From positions 1-64,000 of the forward strand of contig CAWJSC010000011.1 of assembly GCA_963845425.1 (NCBI GenBank): a stretch of DNA of 64,000 nucleotides. The letters run 5' to 3'. Origin of the DNA: DATDAH01 sp963845425. GTDB taxonomy: Bacteria; Actinomycetota; Acidimicrobiia; Acidimicrobiales; DATDAH01. Shown piece by piece: positions 32,673 to 41,334 of the stretch. The notes under the pieces are model-generated. The model was not told the DNA's origin, did no database searches, and saw only the letters and a list, made by a program, of their open reading frames with translations. Every line of letters starts with the position of its first letter. Position 1 is the stretch's first letter. The position numbers and the translations under genes are program-made.

Positions 32673-33824
32673 TCAGTCTGACGCGCTGAGCGCCTCGAAC
32701 AGGAGCTGGTGCACGTGGTGCACCCCCCGTTCGTGCTCAGTGGAGAGCACCCCGTCGGCCGACAGGCCGCCGTCATAGGTGCGTTGGACGGCCTCGCAGA
32801 TCTCGAGGTCCTGGAGCACGACCTCCTTCGTCGCCTCGTAGTCGGCCTGCCGGCGCGCCTCGCTGACGGAGGGATGCCACAGGTAGTCCCGCTCGACCGC
32901 GGTCGTGGTCGGCCCCGTCGGCGTCAGGCGGAAGGTCGCCGCGAAGCCCGCGAAGACCGAGACCATCGTGTTGGGGAACACGGTGAGGTAGCTGCCGTTG
33001 TTGAACGACTCCGGCGACGGGTCGCCGGCGACGCCCTCCCACCCCGGGGCCCCGGGGCTGGCGGTGGCCAGGGCCTCCTCGGAGGCGTCCCGCGGGGTCA
33101 GGGGCCGGTCCCAGGCGAAGACGACGTCCCCCGTGGTCACCATGGGGTACTCGTAGCCCGCCCCGATCAGCTGCGAGTGCACGAAGGGCGTGTGGTAGTT
33201 CTCCGAGTAGTTCTCGACCAGGACCTTCCAGTTGAAGGCGGCCTCGTAGTGGTCGGTGCGCCCCAGCTCGAGGTCGTCGAGCCGGTACGGGGCCAGGCCC
33301 TCGACGAGCGGACCGGGATCGAACGGTGCCGCGTCGGGATCGAGGTTGACCAGGACGCTGCGGGCGAACGCGGTGACCCCCACCGGCACCAGCCCGTAGT
33401 CGTCGGGATCGAAGCCGTCGGGCGCGCCCACCCCGGTGGCCCGGGAGAGGGTGCCGTCCAGCCGGAACACCCACGCGTGATAGGGGCAGGACAGGGCCCG
33501 GGCGGTGCCGCACCCCTCGGCGACGGGCGCCCCCCGGTGGCGGCAGACGTTCAGAAAGGCCCGCAGGACGCCGTCGTCGCCCCGCACCAGCAGCACGGGG
33601 ACCCCGTCGGCGACCGTCGTGGCCAGGTAGCTCCCCGGCTTCTCGACCTGGTCGGTGCCGGCCACCCCGACCCAGGACCGGCCGAAGACCCGGTCCATCT
33701 CCAGGGCGTGGTGGGCGGGATCGGCGTACCAGTGCCCGGGCAGGGTCCGGGCCTCGGCCACCGGACGGCCCCGCCGGACGGCGAGCTCGTCGGCGAGCGC
33801 TCGGGGGACGGGGCGGACGGGCAT
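32673..33824 (-). CDS. Rieske 2Fe-2S oxygenase alpha subunit (second copy)
   Basis: This 383-residue oxygenase has C94-x-H96 (VCRHRG) and C113-x2-H116 (CPYHAW) for the Rieske cluster. The iron site is VENYSENYHTPFVH, with H211 and H216. The pattern differs from the other two Rieske proteins in the window (ENYH-TPFVH rather than ECxHC), which suggests a different substrate. The ATG at 33824 lies 27 bp from the TetR dyad. It is cotranscribed with the TetR gene. No reductase component is nearby. It is probably an amine or quaternary-ammonium oxygenase by context; aromatic substrates cannot be excluded. Confidence 0.88.
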   Translation of the reverse strand: MPVRPVPRALADELAVRRGRPVAEARTLPGHWYADPAHHALEMDRVFGRSWVGVAGTDQVEKPGSYLATTVADGVPVLLVRGDDGVLRAFLNVCRHRGAPVAEGCGTARALSCPYHAWVFRLDGTLSRATGVGAPDGFDPDDYGLVPVGVTAFARSVLVNLDPDAAPFDPGPLVEGLAPYRLDDLELGRTDHYEAAFNWKVLVENYSENYHTPFVHSQLIGAGYEYPMVTTGDVVFAWDRPLTPRDASEEALATASPGAPGWEGVAGDPSPESFNNGSYLTVFPNTMVSVFAGFAATFRLTPTGPTTTAVERDYLWHPSVSEARRQADYEATKEVVLQDLEICEAVQRTYDGGLSADGVLSTEHERGVHHVHQLLFEALSASD

Positions 33825-33849
33825 GTCGGGACCTCGGACGGGATCGCTA

Positions 33850-33877
33850 CTGACTGACGGCTCAGTCATTCTAGACT
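33850..33877 (+). promoter_or_regulatory. promoter of the PotA-like/aldehyde dehydrogenase genes
   Basis: CTGACT (33850-33855) and TAGACT (33872-33877) are 16 bp apart and embrace the TetR dyad, so repressor binding would block polymerase. This is a weak but well-placed match. Confidence 0.35.
33851..33868. promoter_or_regulatory. TetR operator, site 1
   Basis: TGACTGA (33851-33857), a 4-bp spacer and TCAGTCA (33862-33868) form a perfect dyad between the divergent Rieske/TetR and PotA-like genes. It shares its 7-4-7 layout and left arm with site 2 at 39649-39666, which differs by one base. Confidence 0.7.
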
Positions 33878-33959
33878 GCGGCCCATGGCTCTTCGCCTGA
33901 CGGCTCATCGCGGTGCGGGCCTCCTCGGCCCGCCGGCCGCCTGACGGCTGTTGCCGCGG

Positions 33960-35102
33960 ATGCACGGGGGGGCGGTGCGCCTGGTCGACCTGGTGAAGCG
34001 CTTCGGCGACGTGACCGCGGTCGACGGCATCGATCTGGAGATCGGCTCCGGCGAGTTCTTCTCGGTTCTCGGCCCGTCCGGCTGCGGCAAGACCACGACG
34101 CTGCGCCTCATCGCCGGCTTCGAGGCGGCCACCAGCGGGCAGATCCTGGTCGACCAGGTGGACCTGGCGACCACCCCGCCGCACCGGCGCCCGGTCAACA
34201 CCGTGTTCCAGTCCTACGCCCTCTTCCCCCACCTGTCCGTGTCCCGCAACGTGGCCTACGGCTTGCGCTGGCAGAAGAACGGTGAGAGCAAGGCGGACCG
34301 GGAGCAACGGGTGGTCGACGCGTTGCGCCTCGTCCAGCTGGAGGACCTCGCCGACCGCCGGCCCGCCCAGCTCTCCGGTGGTCAGCAGCAGCGGGTGGCC
34401 CTGGCCCGAGCCCTGGTGTTGCAGCCCAAGGTCCTGCTGCTCGACGAGCCCCTCGGCGCACTCGACGCCAAGCTGCGGAAGGCCCTCCAGACCGAGCTGA
34501 CCACCCTCCAGCACGAGGTCGGCATCACCTTCGTCTACGTGACCCACGACCAGGAAGAGGCCCTGACCATGTCGGACCGCCTCGCGGTCATGGACCACGG
34601 CCGGGTCGAGCAGGTGGGCACCCCCGACGAGGTCTACGAGGCGCCCCGCACCGCGTACGTAGCCGACTTCCTCGGCGTGGCCAACCTGCTGGAGGCCGAG
34701 TGCACCCGACCAGGGGGCCGGGGCACGATCGAGCTCGGGGCGTTCCGCCTCGGCGCGACCGGCGGGGACCAGGAGTGCACCGGGCCGGTGAAGGTGGTCA
34801 TCCGCCCGGAGCGGGTGCTGGTGGCCGACGGCGAGCCCACCGGCGAGAACAGCGTGCCCGCCATGGTCGAGCGCCTCGTGTACGTCGGGCCCACGACACA
34901 GGTCCATCTCCGGCTCCCCCACGGTGCTCCGCTCCAGGCCCTGGTGGCCAATCACGGCGGCCGCCCCGAATGGGAGCCGGGCACACCCGTATCGGCCACA
35001 CTGCCTGCCGACGCCCTGCGGGTACTGGCCCCCGACGCCGGCGCCCTCGAGCACGAATCCGATCACGACACCGACGACCGTGGAGACGACACCGATGGCT
35101 GA
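33960..35102 (+). CDS. ABC transporter ATP-binding protein (PotA-like, spermidine/putrescine type)
   Basis: This 380-residue ATPase has Walker A GPSGCGKTT, signature LSGGQQQR, Walker B VLLLDEP and switch His in VTHDQEEA. A C-terminal TOBE domain begins near residue 275, as in PotA, FbpC and other CUT/polyamine ATPases. Its permeases and binding protein are encoded 1.5 kb away on the opposite strand, an unusual split. ATG 33960 is preferred over TTG 33951. The stop overlaps the aldehyde dehydrogenase start by 8 nt. The transported compound is likely an amine, by context. Confidence 0.92.
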   Translation: MHGGAVRLVDLVKRFGDVTAVDGIDLEIGSGEFFSVLGPSGCGKTTTLRLIAGFEAATSGQILVDQVDLATTPPHRRPVNTVFQSYALFPHLSVSRNVAYGLRWQKNGESKADREQRVVDALRLVQLEDLADRRPAQLSGGQQQRVALARALVLQPKVLLLDEPLGALDAKLRKALQTELTTLQHEVGITFVYVTHDQEEALTMSDRLAVMDHGRVEQVGTPDEVYEAPRTAYVADFLGVANLLEAECTRPGGRGTIELGAFRLGATGGDQECTGPVKVVIRPERVLVADGEPTGENSVPAMVERLVYVGPTTQVHLRLPHGAPLQALVANHGGRPEWEPGTPVSATLPADALRVLAPDAGALEHESDHDTDDRGDDTDG

Positions 35103-36546
35103 CGCCCGACAGATGTACATCGACGGACAGTGGGTGGACGCAGCCGACGGCGCCCGCTTCGACACCGTCGACCCCGCCACCGGCGAGGTGCTGGCCACGA
35201 TCCCCGCCGGAGGGACCGAGGACGCCGACCGGGCCGTGGGGGCCGCCCGCCGGGCCTTCGACGACGGCACGTGGGGCATCGCGGTGGCCGAGCGGGACCG
35301 GGCGGACCTGCTCTTCAAGATCGCCGCCATCCTCCGCCGGGACACCGAGGAACTGGCCAAGCTCGAGACCCACGACACCGGCAAGCCCTACGAGGACGCC
35401 GTGTGGGACATCGAGGAGTCGGCGTTCATGTTCGAGTACTACGCGGGCTGGGCCACCAAGATCAGCGGCGACATCCCCCCCATCGGGCCTGATGCCATGA
35501 GCTTCGTGGTCAAGGAGCCGGTCGGGGTGTGCGGCCTGATCGTGCCGTGGAACTACCCGCTGCTGATGGCCAGCCAGAAGGTGGCCCCCGCGCTGGCCGC
35601 CGGCTGCACCGTGGTCCTGAAGCCCGCCGAGCAGACCCCGCTGACCGCCCTGGGCCTGGCCCGGGCCGCGGACGAAGCGGGCGTGCCCGCCGGTGTTTTC
35701 AACGTCCTCACCGGGCTCGGGCCCGATGCCGGCCAGCCCCTGCTGGAGCACCCCGGGGTGGACAAGATCAGCTTCACCGGCTCCAAAGCGATCGGTCAGC
35801 ACATCATGCGCACCTGCGCCGACTCGCTGAAGCGGGTGACCCTGGAGCTCGGCGGCAAGAGCCCCAACATCGTCTTCGCCGACGCCGACCTGGCCGAGGC
35901 CATCCCCGGCAGCGCCTGGGGCATCTTCGGCAACCAGGGCGAGGTCTGCTCGGCCGGCAGCCGGATCTTCGTCGAGCGCCCGGTCTACGACGAGGTCCTG
36001 GCCGGGATGGTCGACGCGGCCAAGGAGATCAAGATCGGCTCGGGCTTCGACCCCGAGGTGACGATGGGTCCGCTCGTCTCGGCGAAGCAGCGGGACCGGG
36101 TGCAGGGCTACATCGACAGCGGGAACACCGAGGGCGCTCGCCTGGCCTACGCCGGCGAGGGCCCGACGGACCCGGCGCTGGCCGGCGGCTACTTCATCCC
36201 CCCGACCATCTTCGAGACCGAGACCCAGGACCTGACCATCGCCCGCGAGGAGATCTTCGGCCCGGTGGCCACGGTCCTGCCCTTCGACGACATCGCCCAG
36301 GTGACCAAGGCGGCCAACGACACCGAGTACGGACTGGCCGCCGCGGTGTGGACCCGGGACGTGGGCAAGGCCTTCCGGGCCGCCCGGGCCATCCGGGCCG
36401 GCACCGTGTGGATCAACGCCTCCCAACCCGCCCCCACCGAGGCCAGCTGGGGCGGCTTCAAGGGGTCCGGCATCGGCCGCGAGCTCGGCTCGTACGGCTT
36501 GGACTCCTTCCTCGAGTCCAAGCAGATCTACGTCAAGCTCTCCTGA
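35095..36546 (+). CDS. NAD-dependent aldehyde dehydrogenase (betaine aldehyde dehydrogenase-like)
   Basis: This 483-residue aldehyde dehydrogenase has the catalytic Cys in GEVCSAGSR, the general base Glu in LELGGKSP and the cofactor loop FTGSKAIG. Length and the TLELGGKSPNIVF motif fit the BADH/aminoaldehyde dehydrogenase branch. Its start overlaps the PotA-like gene, so uptake and aldehyde oxidation are coupled. It probably oxidises the aldehyde released by oxidative deamination or demethylation of the imported amine. The exact aldehyde is inference. Confidence 0.92.
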   Translation: MADARQMYIDGQWVDAADGARFDTVDPATGEVLATIPAGGTEDADRAVGAARRAFDDGTWGIAVAERDRADLLFKIAAILRRDTEELAKLETHDTGKPYEDAVWDIEESAFMFEYYAGWATKISGDIPPIGPDAMSFVVKEPVGVCGLIVPWNYPLLMASQKVAPALAAGCTVVLKPAEQTPLTALGLARAADEAGVPAGVFNVLTGLGPDAGQPLLEHPGVDKISFTGSKAIGQHIMRTCADSLKRVTLELGGKSPNIVFADADLAEAIPGSAWGIFGNQGEVCSAGSRIFVERPVYDEVLAGMVDAAKEIKIGSGFDPEVTMGPLVSAKQRDRVQGYIDSGNTEGARLAYAGEGPTDPALAGGYFIPPTIFETETQDLTIAREEIFGPVATVLPFDDIAQVTKAANDTEYGLAAAVWTRDVGKAFRAARAIRAGTVWINASQPAPTEASWGGFKGSGIGRELGSYGLDSFLESKQIYVKLS

Positions 36547-36552
36547 CCCCGG

Positions 36553-37431
36553 CTACAGGTCGAGGGCGGCGAAGTCCTCCACGGCGCTGCCCTTCTCGCC
36601 CCGCCGGAACACGCGGAGGGCCAGGACGGCGAGGAGGATGGCGAGGGTCGTGCCCAGGAGCATGACGGTGGCCAGGGCGTTCAGCGCCGGGGTCGGGGCG
36701 ACCCGGACCGTGGAGTAGATCTTGATCGGGATGGTCTCGCTGGACGCATCGGCGGACAGGAAGGCCGAGATCACGAAGTCGTCGATGGACGTGGCGAACA
36801 CGATCATCAGGCTGGCGAAGATGGCCGGGCCCAGCAGGGGCAGGAGCACCGTGCGCACCGCGGCCAAGGGGGAGGCGCCGAGATCCTGGGCGGCGTCCTC
36901 CAGGTCGGGCCCGATCGTGAGCAGGCGGCCGCGTACGAGGATCACCACGTAGGAGACCGAGAAGGTCACGTGGCCCAGCAGCATGGCCGGACGCCCGAGC
37001 GGGATGGACGTGTAGAGGTTGTCGAAGACCAGGAAGAGCATCGTCCCCATCACGATCTCCGGCGTGGCCAGGGGGACGAGCATCAGCAGGTTCGAGCCTC
37101 GGGCCGCCCGGCCCCGCCAGCGGGCCAGGCCGAGGGCGAGAGCTACGCCGAGAGGCGTGGCGATCAGCATCGTGAAGATCGCCAGCCACAGGCTGTTCAC
37201 CATGGCGTCCCGCAGCGCGGGATCGTGCCACAGCGACTGGTCCGGGTCGTCGAACCACCAGCGCAGCGAGAAGCCCTGCCAGGTGCTCCGGGAGCGGCCG
37301 TCGTTGAAGGCGAACTGGATGGCGATGAGCACCGGCACCAGCGACCACAGGACGTAGAGCCAGAAGCCGGCGGCCAGGAACGTCGGGCGGCGCCAGGGAT
37401 TGGACCACCAGGTCCGGACGTGCGTGATCAC
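36553..37431 (-). CDS. ABC transporter permease (PotC-like)
   Basis: This 292-residue membrane protein has about six helices, starting with FLAAGFWLYVLWSLVPVLIA (about residues 18-37). The cytoplasmic EAA loop (EDAAQDLGASPLAAV, about residue 180) contacts the ATPase. It matches the PotC type of spermidine/putrescine permease. The gene is convergent with the aldehyde dehydrogenase gene and is last in the three-gene transporter unit. The start is GTG. Confidence 0.9.
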   Translation of the reverse strand: MITHVRTWWSNPWRRPTFLAAGFWLYVLWSLVPVLIAIQFAFNDGRSRSTWQGFSLRWWFDDPDQSLWHDPALRDAMVNSLWLAIFTMLIATPLGVALALGLARWRGRAARGSNLLMLVPLATPEIVMGTMLFLVFDNLYTSIPLGRPAMLLGHVTFSVSYVVILVRGRLLTIGPDLEDAAQDLGASPLAAVRTVLLPLLGPAIFASLMIVFATSIDDFVISAFLSADASSETIPIKIYSTVRVAPTPALNALATVMLLGTTLAILLAVLALRVFRRGEKGSAVEDFAALDL

Positions 37432-37441
37432 GACGACCCAC

Positions 37442-38353
37442 TCATGACCGCTGCAGACTCCGGGTCGCGCGGTCGGTCTGGACCAGGTAGTACGCCATCG
37501 CCGCCATCAGCAGGATCGACAGGATGACGACCAGGGCCGCGCCCGCGTTCTTCTGGCTCCCCTCGAACAGGTAGAACTCGATCTGGTTGCCGATCATGCT
37601 CGTGCGGGGCGAGCCCGAGAGCAGGTCGGCCGTGTAGTAGTCGCCCATCATCGGCAGGGCCGTGATGACCGCCGCCGCCAGCAGGCCCTGCTTGGACAGC
37701 GGCAGGGTCACCCGCAGGAAGGTCCGCAGCGGCCCCATCCCGAGGTCCCGGGAGGCCTCGATCACGCTGCGGTCGATGCGGTCGAGGGCGGCGAACAGGG
37801 GCAGGACCAGGAAGGGCAGGTAGCCGTAGACCAGTCCGAGGACCACCGTCACCGATCGGCCCTCCAACCAGTTGATCGGCTCGGTGGTCAGGTGCAGTGC
37901 GGTGAGCACGTCGTTGACGTAGCCGTCCTCCTGCAGGAGGTTGATCCAGGCCAGCATCCGCATCAGGTAGTTGATCCAGAAGGGGGCCAGGACGAGCCCC
38001 AGGTACAGACCACGGCGCCGACCGCCGAAGCGGGACACGTAGTAGGCGACCGGGTACCCGATCACGAAGCTCAGCATCAGGGCCGCGCCCACGAAGGCGA
38101 AGGTGCGCAGGTAGACCTCCCGCAACTCCGCGTTGACGACCCGGTCGAGCACGTCGTTGAACACCGTGAAGTCCCACTGGAGCGGGTTCCACACCGGCAC
38201 GGCATTGCCGAAGATGGGGTCGAGGCTCCCGAAGGCCACGGCCAGGACCGCGTAGAACGGGACCAGGAAGAAGACGATGAGCCAGGCCACCCCCGGGGCG
38301 GCCAGGCCGGGCCAGAGGTGACGGGACCGATCGCGCCAGCGGCGGTCGCTCAC
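37442..38353 (-). CDS. ABC transporter permease (PotB-like)
   Basis: This 303-residue permease has about six helices, an opening VAWLIVFFLVPFYAVLAVAF helix and the EAA loop IEASRDLGMGPLRTF near residue 200. FWINYLMRMLAWINLL is typical of PotB. The gap to the PotC-like gene is about 10 bp and to the binding protein about 7 bp, so all three are cotranscribed. The start is GTG. Confidence 0.9.
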   Translation of the reverse strand: MSDRRWRDRSRHLWPGLAAPGVAWLIVFFLVPFYAVLAVAFGSLDPIFGNAVPVWNPLQWDFTVFNDVLDRVVNAELREVYLRTFAFVGAALMLSFVIGYPVAYYVSRFGGRRRGLYLGLVLAPFWINYLMRMLAWINLLQEDGYVNDVLTALHLTTEPINWLEGRSVTVVLGLVYGYLPFLVLPLFAALDRIDRSVIEASRDLGMGPLRTFLRVTLPLSKQGLLAAAVITALPMMGDYYTADLLSGSPRTSMIGNQIEFYLFEGSQKNAGAALVVILSILLMAAMAYYLVQTDRATRSLQRS

Positions 38354-38360
38354 CGGCGGC

Positions 38361-39623
38361 TCAGGCCCCTGCGGTGAAGGTGGACCAGGCCTCGTCCCAG
38401 AGGCGCTCCCCCGCCAGGGAGAGCTGCAGGAGCTGGTAGCCCGCGTCGAAGTCCTCCGGGCGGATGACCGTCGTGTCGAGGTGGGGGGGCACCAGCCCGT
38501 CGGCCACGACCGAGGCCGGGTCGATGCTGGTCTGCGGCGGCTGGTAGCCGAGCCACTCGAAGTTGGTCAGGGCGTTGTCGGCGTCGAGCAGGTAGTCGAT
38601 GAACAGGTGGGCGAGCACGGGGCTCTCGGCCCCGGCCAGGACCGTCATCTGGTCCGAGCCGATCATCCCGCCCCCGTCGGCCGGGAACCAGAACCCGATG
38701 TTCTCGATGCTCTCGCCCTCCGGAAGGTAGTACTGGGCGTTGACGACGTCACCGGCCCAGGCCTGGTGGATCGTGGCCCGGCCCTCGGGGAGGATCGCGT
38801 AGGCCTCGACCCCGATGCGGGGGTTCACCGCGTCGGCCAGCTCGAGGATGTCGGCCAGGGCGGCGTCGACCTGGGCGCTGTCCTCGGTGTTCACGTCGGT
38901 CTGACCGGCGCGGAGCATGGCCATGCCCAGCACCTCCCGGTCGTCCTCCAGCAGGTAGAGGTCGCCGGAGTACGCCGGGTCCCAGAGGATGTCGTACGGG
39001 TTGTCGTACTCGTCCGGGGCCTGCGTCACCCGGTCGATCCGATACCCGATCCCGGTCGTGTACATCGCGTACGGGCGGCTGTACTGGGCGCCGACGTCGT
39101 AGAACGGGTCCTGCAACTGGTCCCAGATGTTCCCCGAGTTGCCCAGGTAGCTGGCGTTCAGGGGTTGGAGCAGCCGTCCCGTCGACGCCTTGCCGATGAC
39201 GTCGGTGGTCGCGAAGAACAGGTCGAACCGGGCCTCGCCTCCCGACAGGCGGGCGATGGCCTCGTCCATGCTGGTGAAGGTCGTGACCTCGACGTCCACC
39301 CCGTACTGCTGTCGGAAGCCCCGGAGCGTCTGGGGGGCGATGTACTGGGCGTAGTTGTAGATCTTCAGCGGCCCGGCCTCGGGGTCCAGGCCGTCGGCGA
39401 TCGTCGGGATGTCGTCGAAGGTGGGCAGCGTCACCGGGTTGTCGGGCCGCGACAGCAGGACCGCTTCACCGCCACCGCCGCCGCCGGCGTCATCGCCGCC
39501 GCCGCACGCCGCCAGCAGTGACGGCCCCACCGCCACGGCGGCGGCGGAGAAGGCCGAGCGGCGCAGGAAGGTCCGTCGGTCGAAGCCTCGCCGAACGGAC
39601 CGCTCGCGCGGATGGAACGTCAT
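38361..39623 (-). CDS. ABC transporter substrate-binding protein (PotD-like), Tat lipoprotein
   Basis: This 420-residue binding protein has the twin-arginine motif DRRTFLRR and the lipobox LLAAC (Cys near residue 40), so it is probably exported folded by Tat and lipid-anchored. The mature part resembles PotD/PotF polyamine-binding proteins (YNYAQYIAPQTLRGF near residue 93). Two binding proteins of this family are known to bind spermidine or putrescine, but relatives also take other cations or acids. The start lies 26 bp from the second TetR dyad. Confidence 0.9.
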   Translation of the reverse strand: MTFHPRERSVRRGFDRRTFLRRSAFSAAAVAVGPSLLAACGGGDDAGGGGGGEAVLLSRPDNPVTLPTFDDIPTIADGLDPEAGPLKIYNYAQYIAPQTLRGFRQQYGVDVEVTTFTSMDEAIARLSGGEARFDLFFATTDVIGKASTGRLLQPLNASYLGNSGNIWDQLQDPFYDVGAQYSRPYAMYTTGIGYRIDRVTQAPDEYDNPYDILWDPAYSGDLYLLEDDREVLGMAMLRAGQTDVNTEDSAQVDAALADILELADAVNPRIGVEAYAILPEGRATIHQAWAGDVVNAQYYLPEGESIENIGFWFPADGGGMIGSDQMTVLAGAESPVLAHLFIDYLLDADNALTNFEWLGYQPPQTSIDPASVVADGLVPPHLDTTVIRPEDFDAGYQLLQLSLAGERLWDEAWSTFTAGA

Positions 39624-39648
39624 GGCCGCCTCCCGGTGCGTCCTATAC

Positions 39649-39666
39649 TGACTGACTGATCAGTTA
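39649..39666. promoter_or_regulatory. TetR operator, site 2
   Basis: TGACTGA (39649-39655), a 4-bp spacer and TCAGTTA (39660-39666) repeat site 1 with one base changed. A wider dyad, GACTGACTGA against TCAGTTAGTC, gives 10-bp arms with one mismatch. It lies between the divergent PotD-like and PYROXD2-like genes. TATACT (39644-39649) abuts it and may be a -10 box. Confidence 0.7.
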
Positions 39667-39707
39667 GTCGTGCGATGCCGAATTGTAGGACAGAGGGGAA
39701 GCCCGCG

Positions 39708-41330
39708 GTGAGCAGCACATTCGACGCCATCGTCATCGGCGGGGGCCACAACGGCCTCGTGGCCGCCGCGTATCTCGCCCGGGCGGGCCTGACGCCGCTC
39801 GTCCTGGAGGCCCGGGACAACGTCGGTGGGGCCGCCACCACCGAGACCCCGTGGGGCCCGGAGTTCAAGATGACGGCCCTCTCCTACGTGATGAGCCTGA
39901 TGCCGCCCACGATCCTGAACGACCTGCGGCTGGCCGAGCACGGCTATCACGTGATCCCCATGGGCCCGACCTTCATCGCGCTCCCCGACGGCCGCTACCT
40001 CCTGGCCGAGGACGATCCGGAGCTCGACCGCGATGAGGTGGCCAAGTTCTCCAGCAAGGACGCCGACCGACTCGGCGACTACCACGCCTGGATCAGCGGG
40101 GTGGCCGACGTCCTCGCTCCCCTCCTGCTGTCGACCCCGCCCAGCGTCGGCTCCCGCCGGCCCAAGGACCTCCTCGAGCAGCTCCGCCTGGCCTGGGGCC
40201 TGCGGGGCCTCGACGTGCGGGGCACCGCCGACGCCACCCGGCTCTTCACCATGTCCATCCGCGACGTGCTCGATGAATGGTTCGAGTCCCCCGAGGTCCA
40301 GGGCCTCATGGCCATCAACGCCGTGATCGGCACGTGGGCCGGGCCCGACGAGGCCGGCACCGCCTACGTGATGATGCACCACACCATCGGCGACGTCGGC
40401 GACGGCCACCTCGGCAAGTGGGGCTACCCGATCGGCGGGATGGGCGCCGTGTCCGAGGCCATCGCCTCCTCGGCCCGCTCCTTCGGCGCCGAGATCCGCA
40501 CCAACGCGCCGGTCGAGCGCATCCGCACCCGCAACGGCCAGGTGGTGGGCGTAGCCCTCACCGACGGCACCGAGCTGGACGCCGACATCGTGGTCGCCGC
40601 CACCCACCCGCAGATCACCTTCCTGCGCCACCTCGACCGCCACGAGCTCCCTGACGACTTCGTGACGGACCTCGAGCACTGGCGCAGCCGCTCGGGCACC
40701 GTGAAGGTCAACGTGGCCCTGTCCGAGCTGCCCGACTTCGACGCCTGGCCCGGCCCACCGGACAAGGAGAAGCTCAGCGGCTCCGTCGAGCTCTGCCACT
40801 CCATCGATCACCTCCAGAAGTCCTTCGAGGAGGCCCGGTGGGGCAAGGCCTCCACCCTGCCCTTCTCCGACGGGGTCATCCCCTCGACCGTGGACCCCTC
40901 GCTGTGCCCGGAGGGCACCCACGTCATGTCCCTGTTCACCCAGTGGGTGCCCCAGGAGTGGTCGACCGAGCCGGACCACGCCGAGCTGGAGGCCTACGCC
41001 GACCGGGTGATCGACGGCTACAACGACCTGGCCCCCAACTTCAAGCAGTCCGTCATCCACCGCCAGGTCATCGGGCCCTACGAGATGGAGAACGAGTACG
41101 GCCTCATCGGCGGGAACATCTTCCACGGCGAGCTCTCCCCCGACCAGCTCTTCCACATGCGCCCGGCGCCGGGCTACGCCGACTTCACCACGCCGGTCCG
41201 GGGGCTCTACCAGTGCTCGTCGGCCACCCACGGCGGCGGCGGGGTCACCGGCATCCCCGGACTGCTCTGCACCCGCCGGATCCTGAAGGACACGAAGCGC
41301 AACCGGCTGCTCCGCCGAGGAGGACACTGA
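39708..41330 (+). CDS. FAD-dependent oxidoreductase, PYROXD2 / phytoene-desaturase-like (first copy)
   Basis: This flavoprotein of about 540 residues opens with the FAD-binding motif IVIGGGHNGLVAAAYLARAG and closes with the CrtI-type second FAD motif near SSATHGGGGVTGIPG. It resembles PYROXD2 and other uncharacterised members of the phytoene desaturase/amine oxidase superfamily. GTG 39708 has AGGGGA eight bases upstream; the in-frame ATG 39675 has no ribosome site. It leads a tight gene set with a Rieske oxygenase, an aminotransferase and a paralogous flavoprotein. Carotenoid synthesis is unlikely, as no other crt gene is present. Confidence 0.87.
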   Translation: MSSTFDAIVIGGGHNGLVAAAYLARAGLTPLVLEARDNVGGAATTETPWGPEFKMTALSYVMSLMPPTILNDLRLAEHGYHVIPMGPTFIALPDGRYLLAEDDPELDRDEVAKFSSKDADRLGDYHAWISGVADVLAPLLLSTPPSVGSRRPKDLLEQLRLAWGLRGLDVRGTADATRLFTMSIRDVLDEWFESPEVQGLMAINAVIGTWAGPDEAGTAYVMMHHTIGDVGDGHLGKWGYPIGGMGAVSEAIASSARSFGAEIRTNAPVERIRTRNGQVVGVALTDGTELDADIVVAATHPQITFLRHLDRHELPDDFVTDLEHWRSRSGTVKVNVALSELPDFDAWPGPPDKEKLSGSVELCHSIDHLQKSFEEARWGKASTLPFSDGVIPSTVDPSLCPEGTHVMSLFTQWVPQEWSTEPDHAELEAYADRVIDGYNDLAPNFKQSVIHRQVIGPYEMENEYGLIGGNIFHGELSPDQLFHMRPAPGYADFTTPVRGLYQCSSATHGGGGVTGIPGLLCTRRILKDTKRNRLLRRGGH

Positions 41331-41334
41331 CCCG

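Noticed and set aside
39708..41330. Carotenoid biosynthesis gene (phytoene desaturase)
   Set aside because: No crtB or crtE-like gene nearby; context is amine uptake and oxidation.
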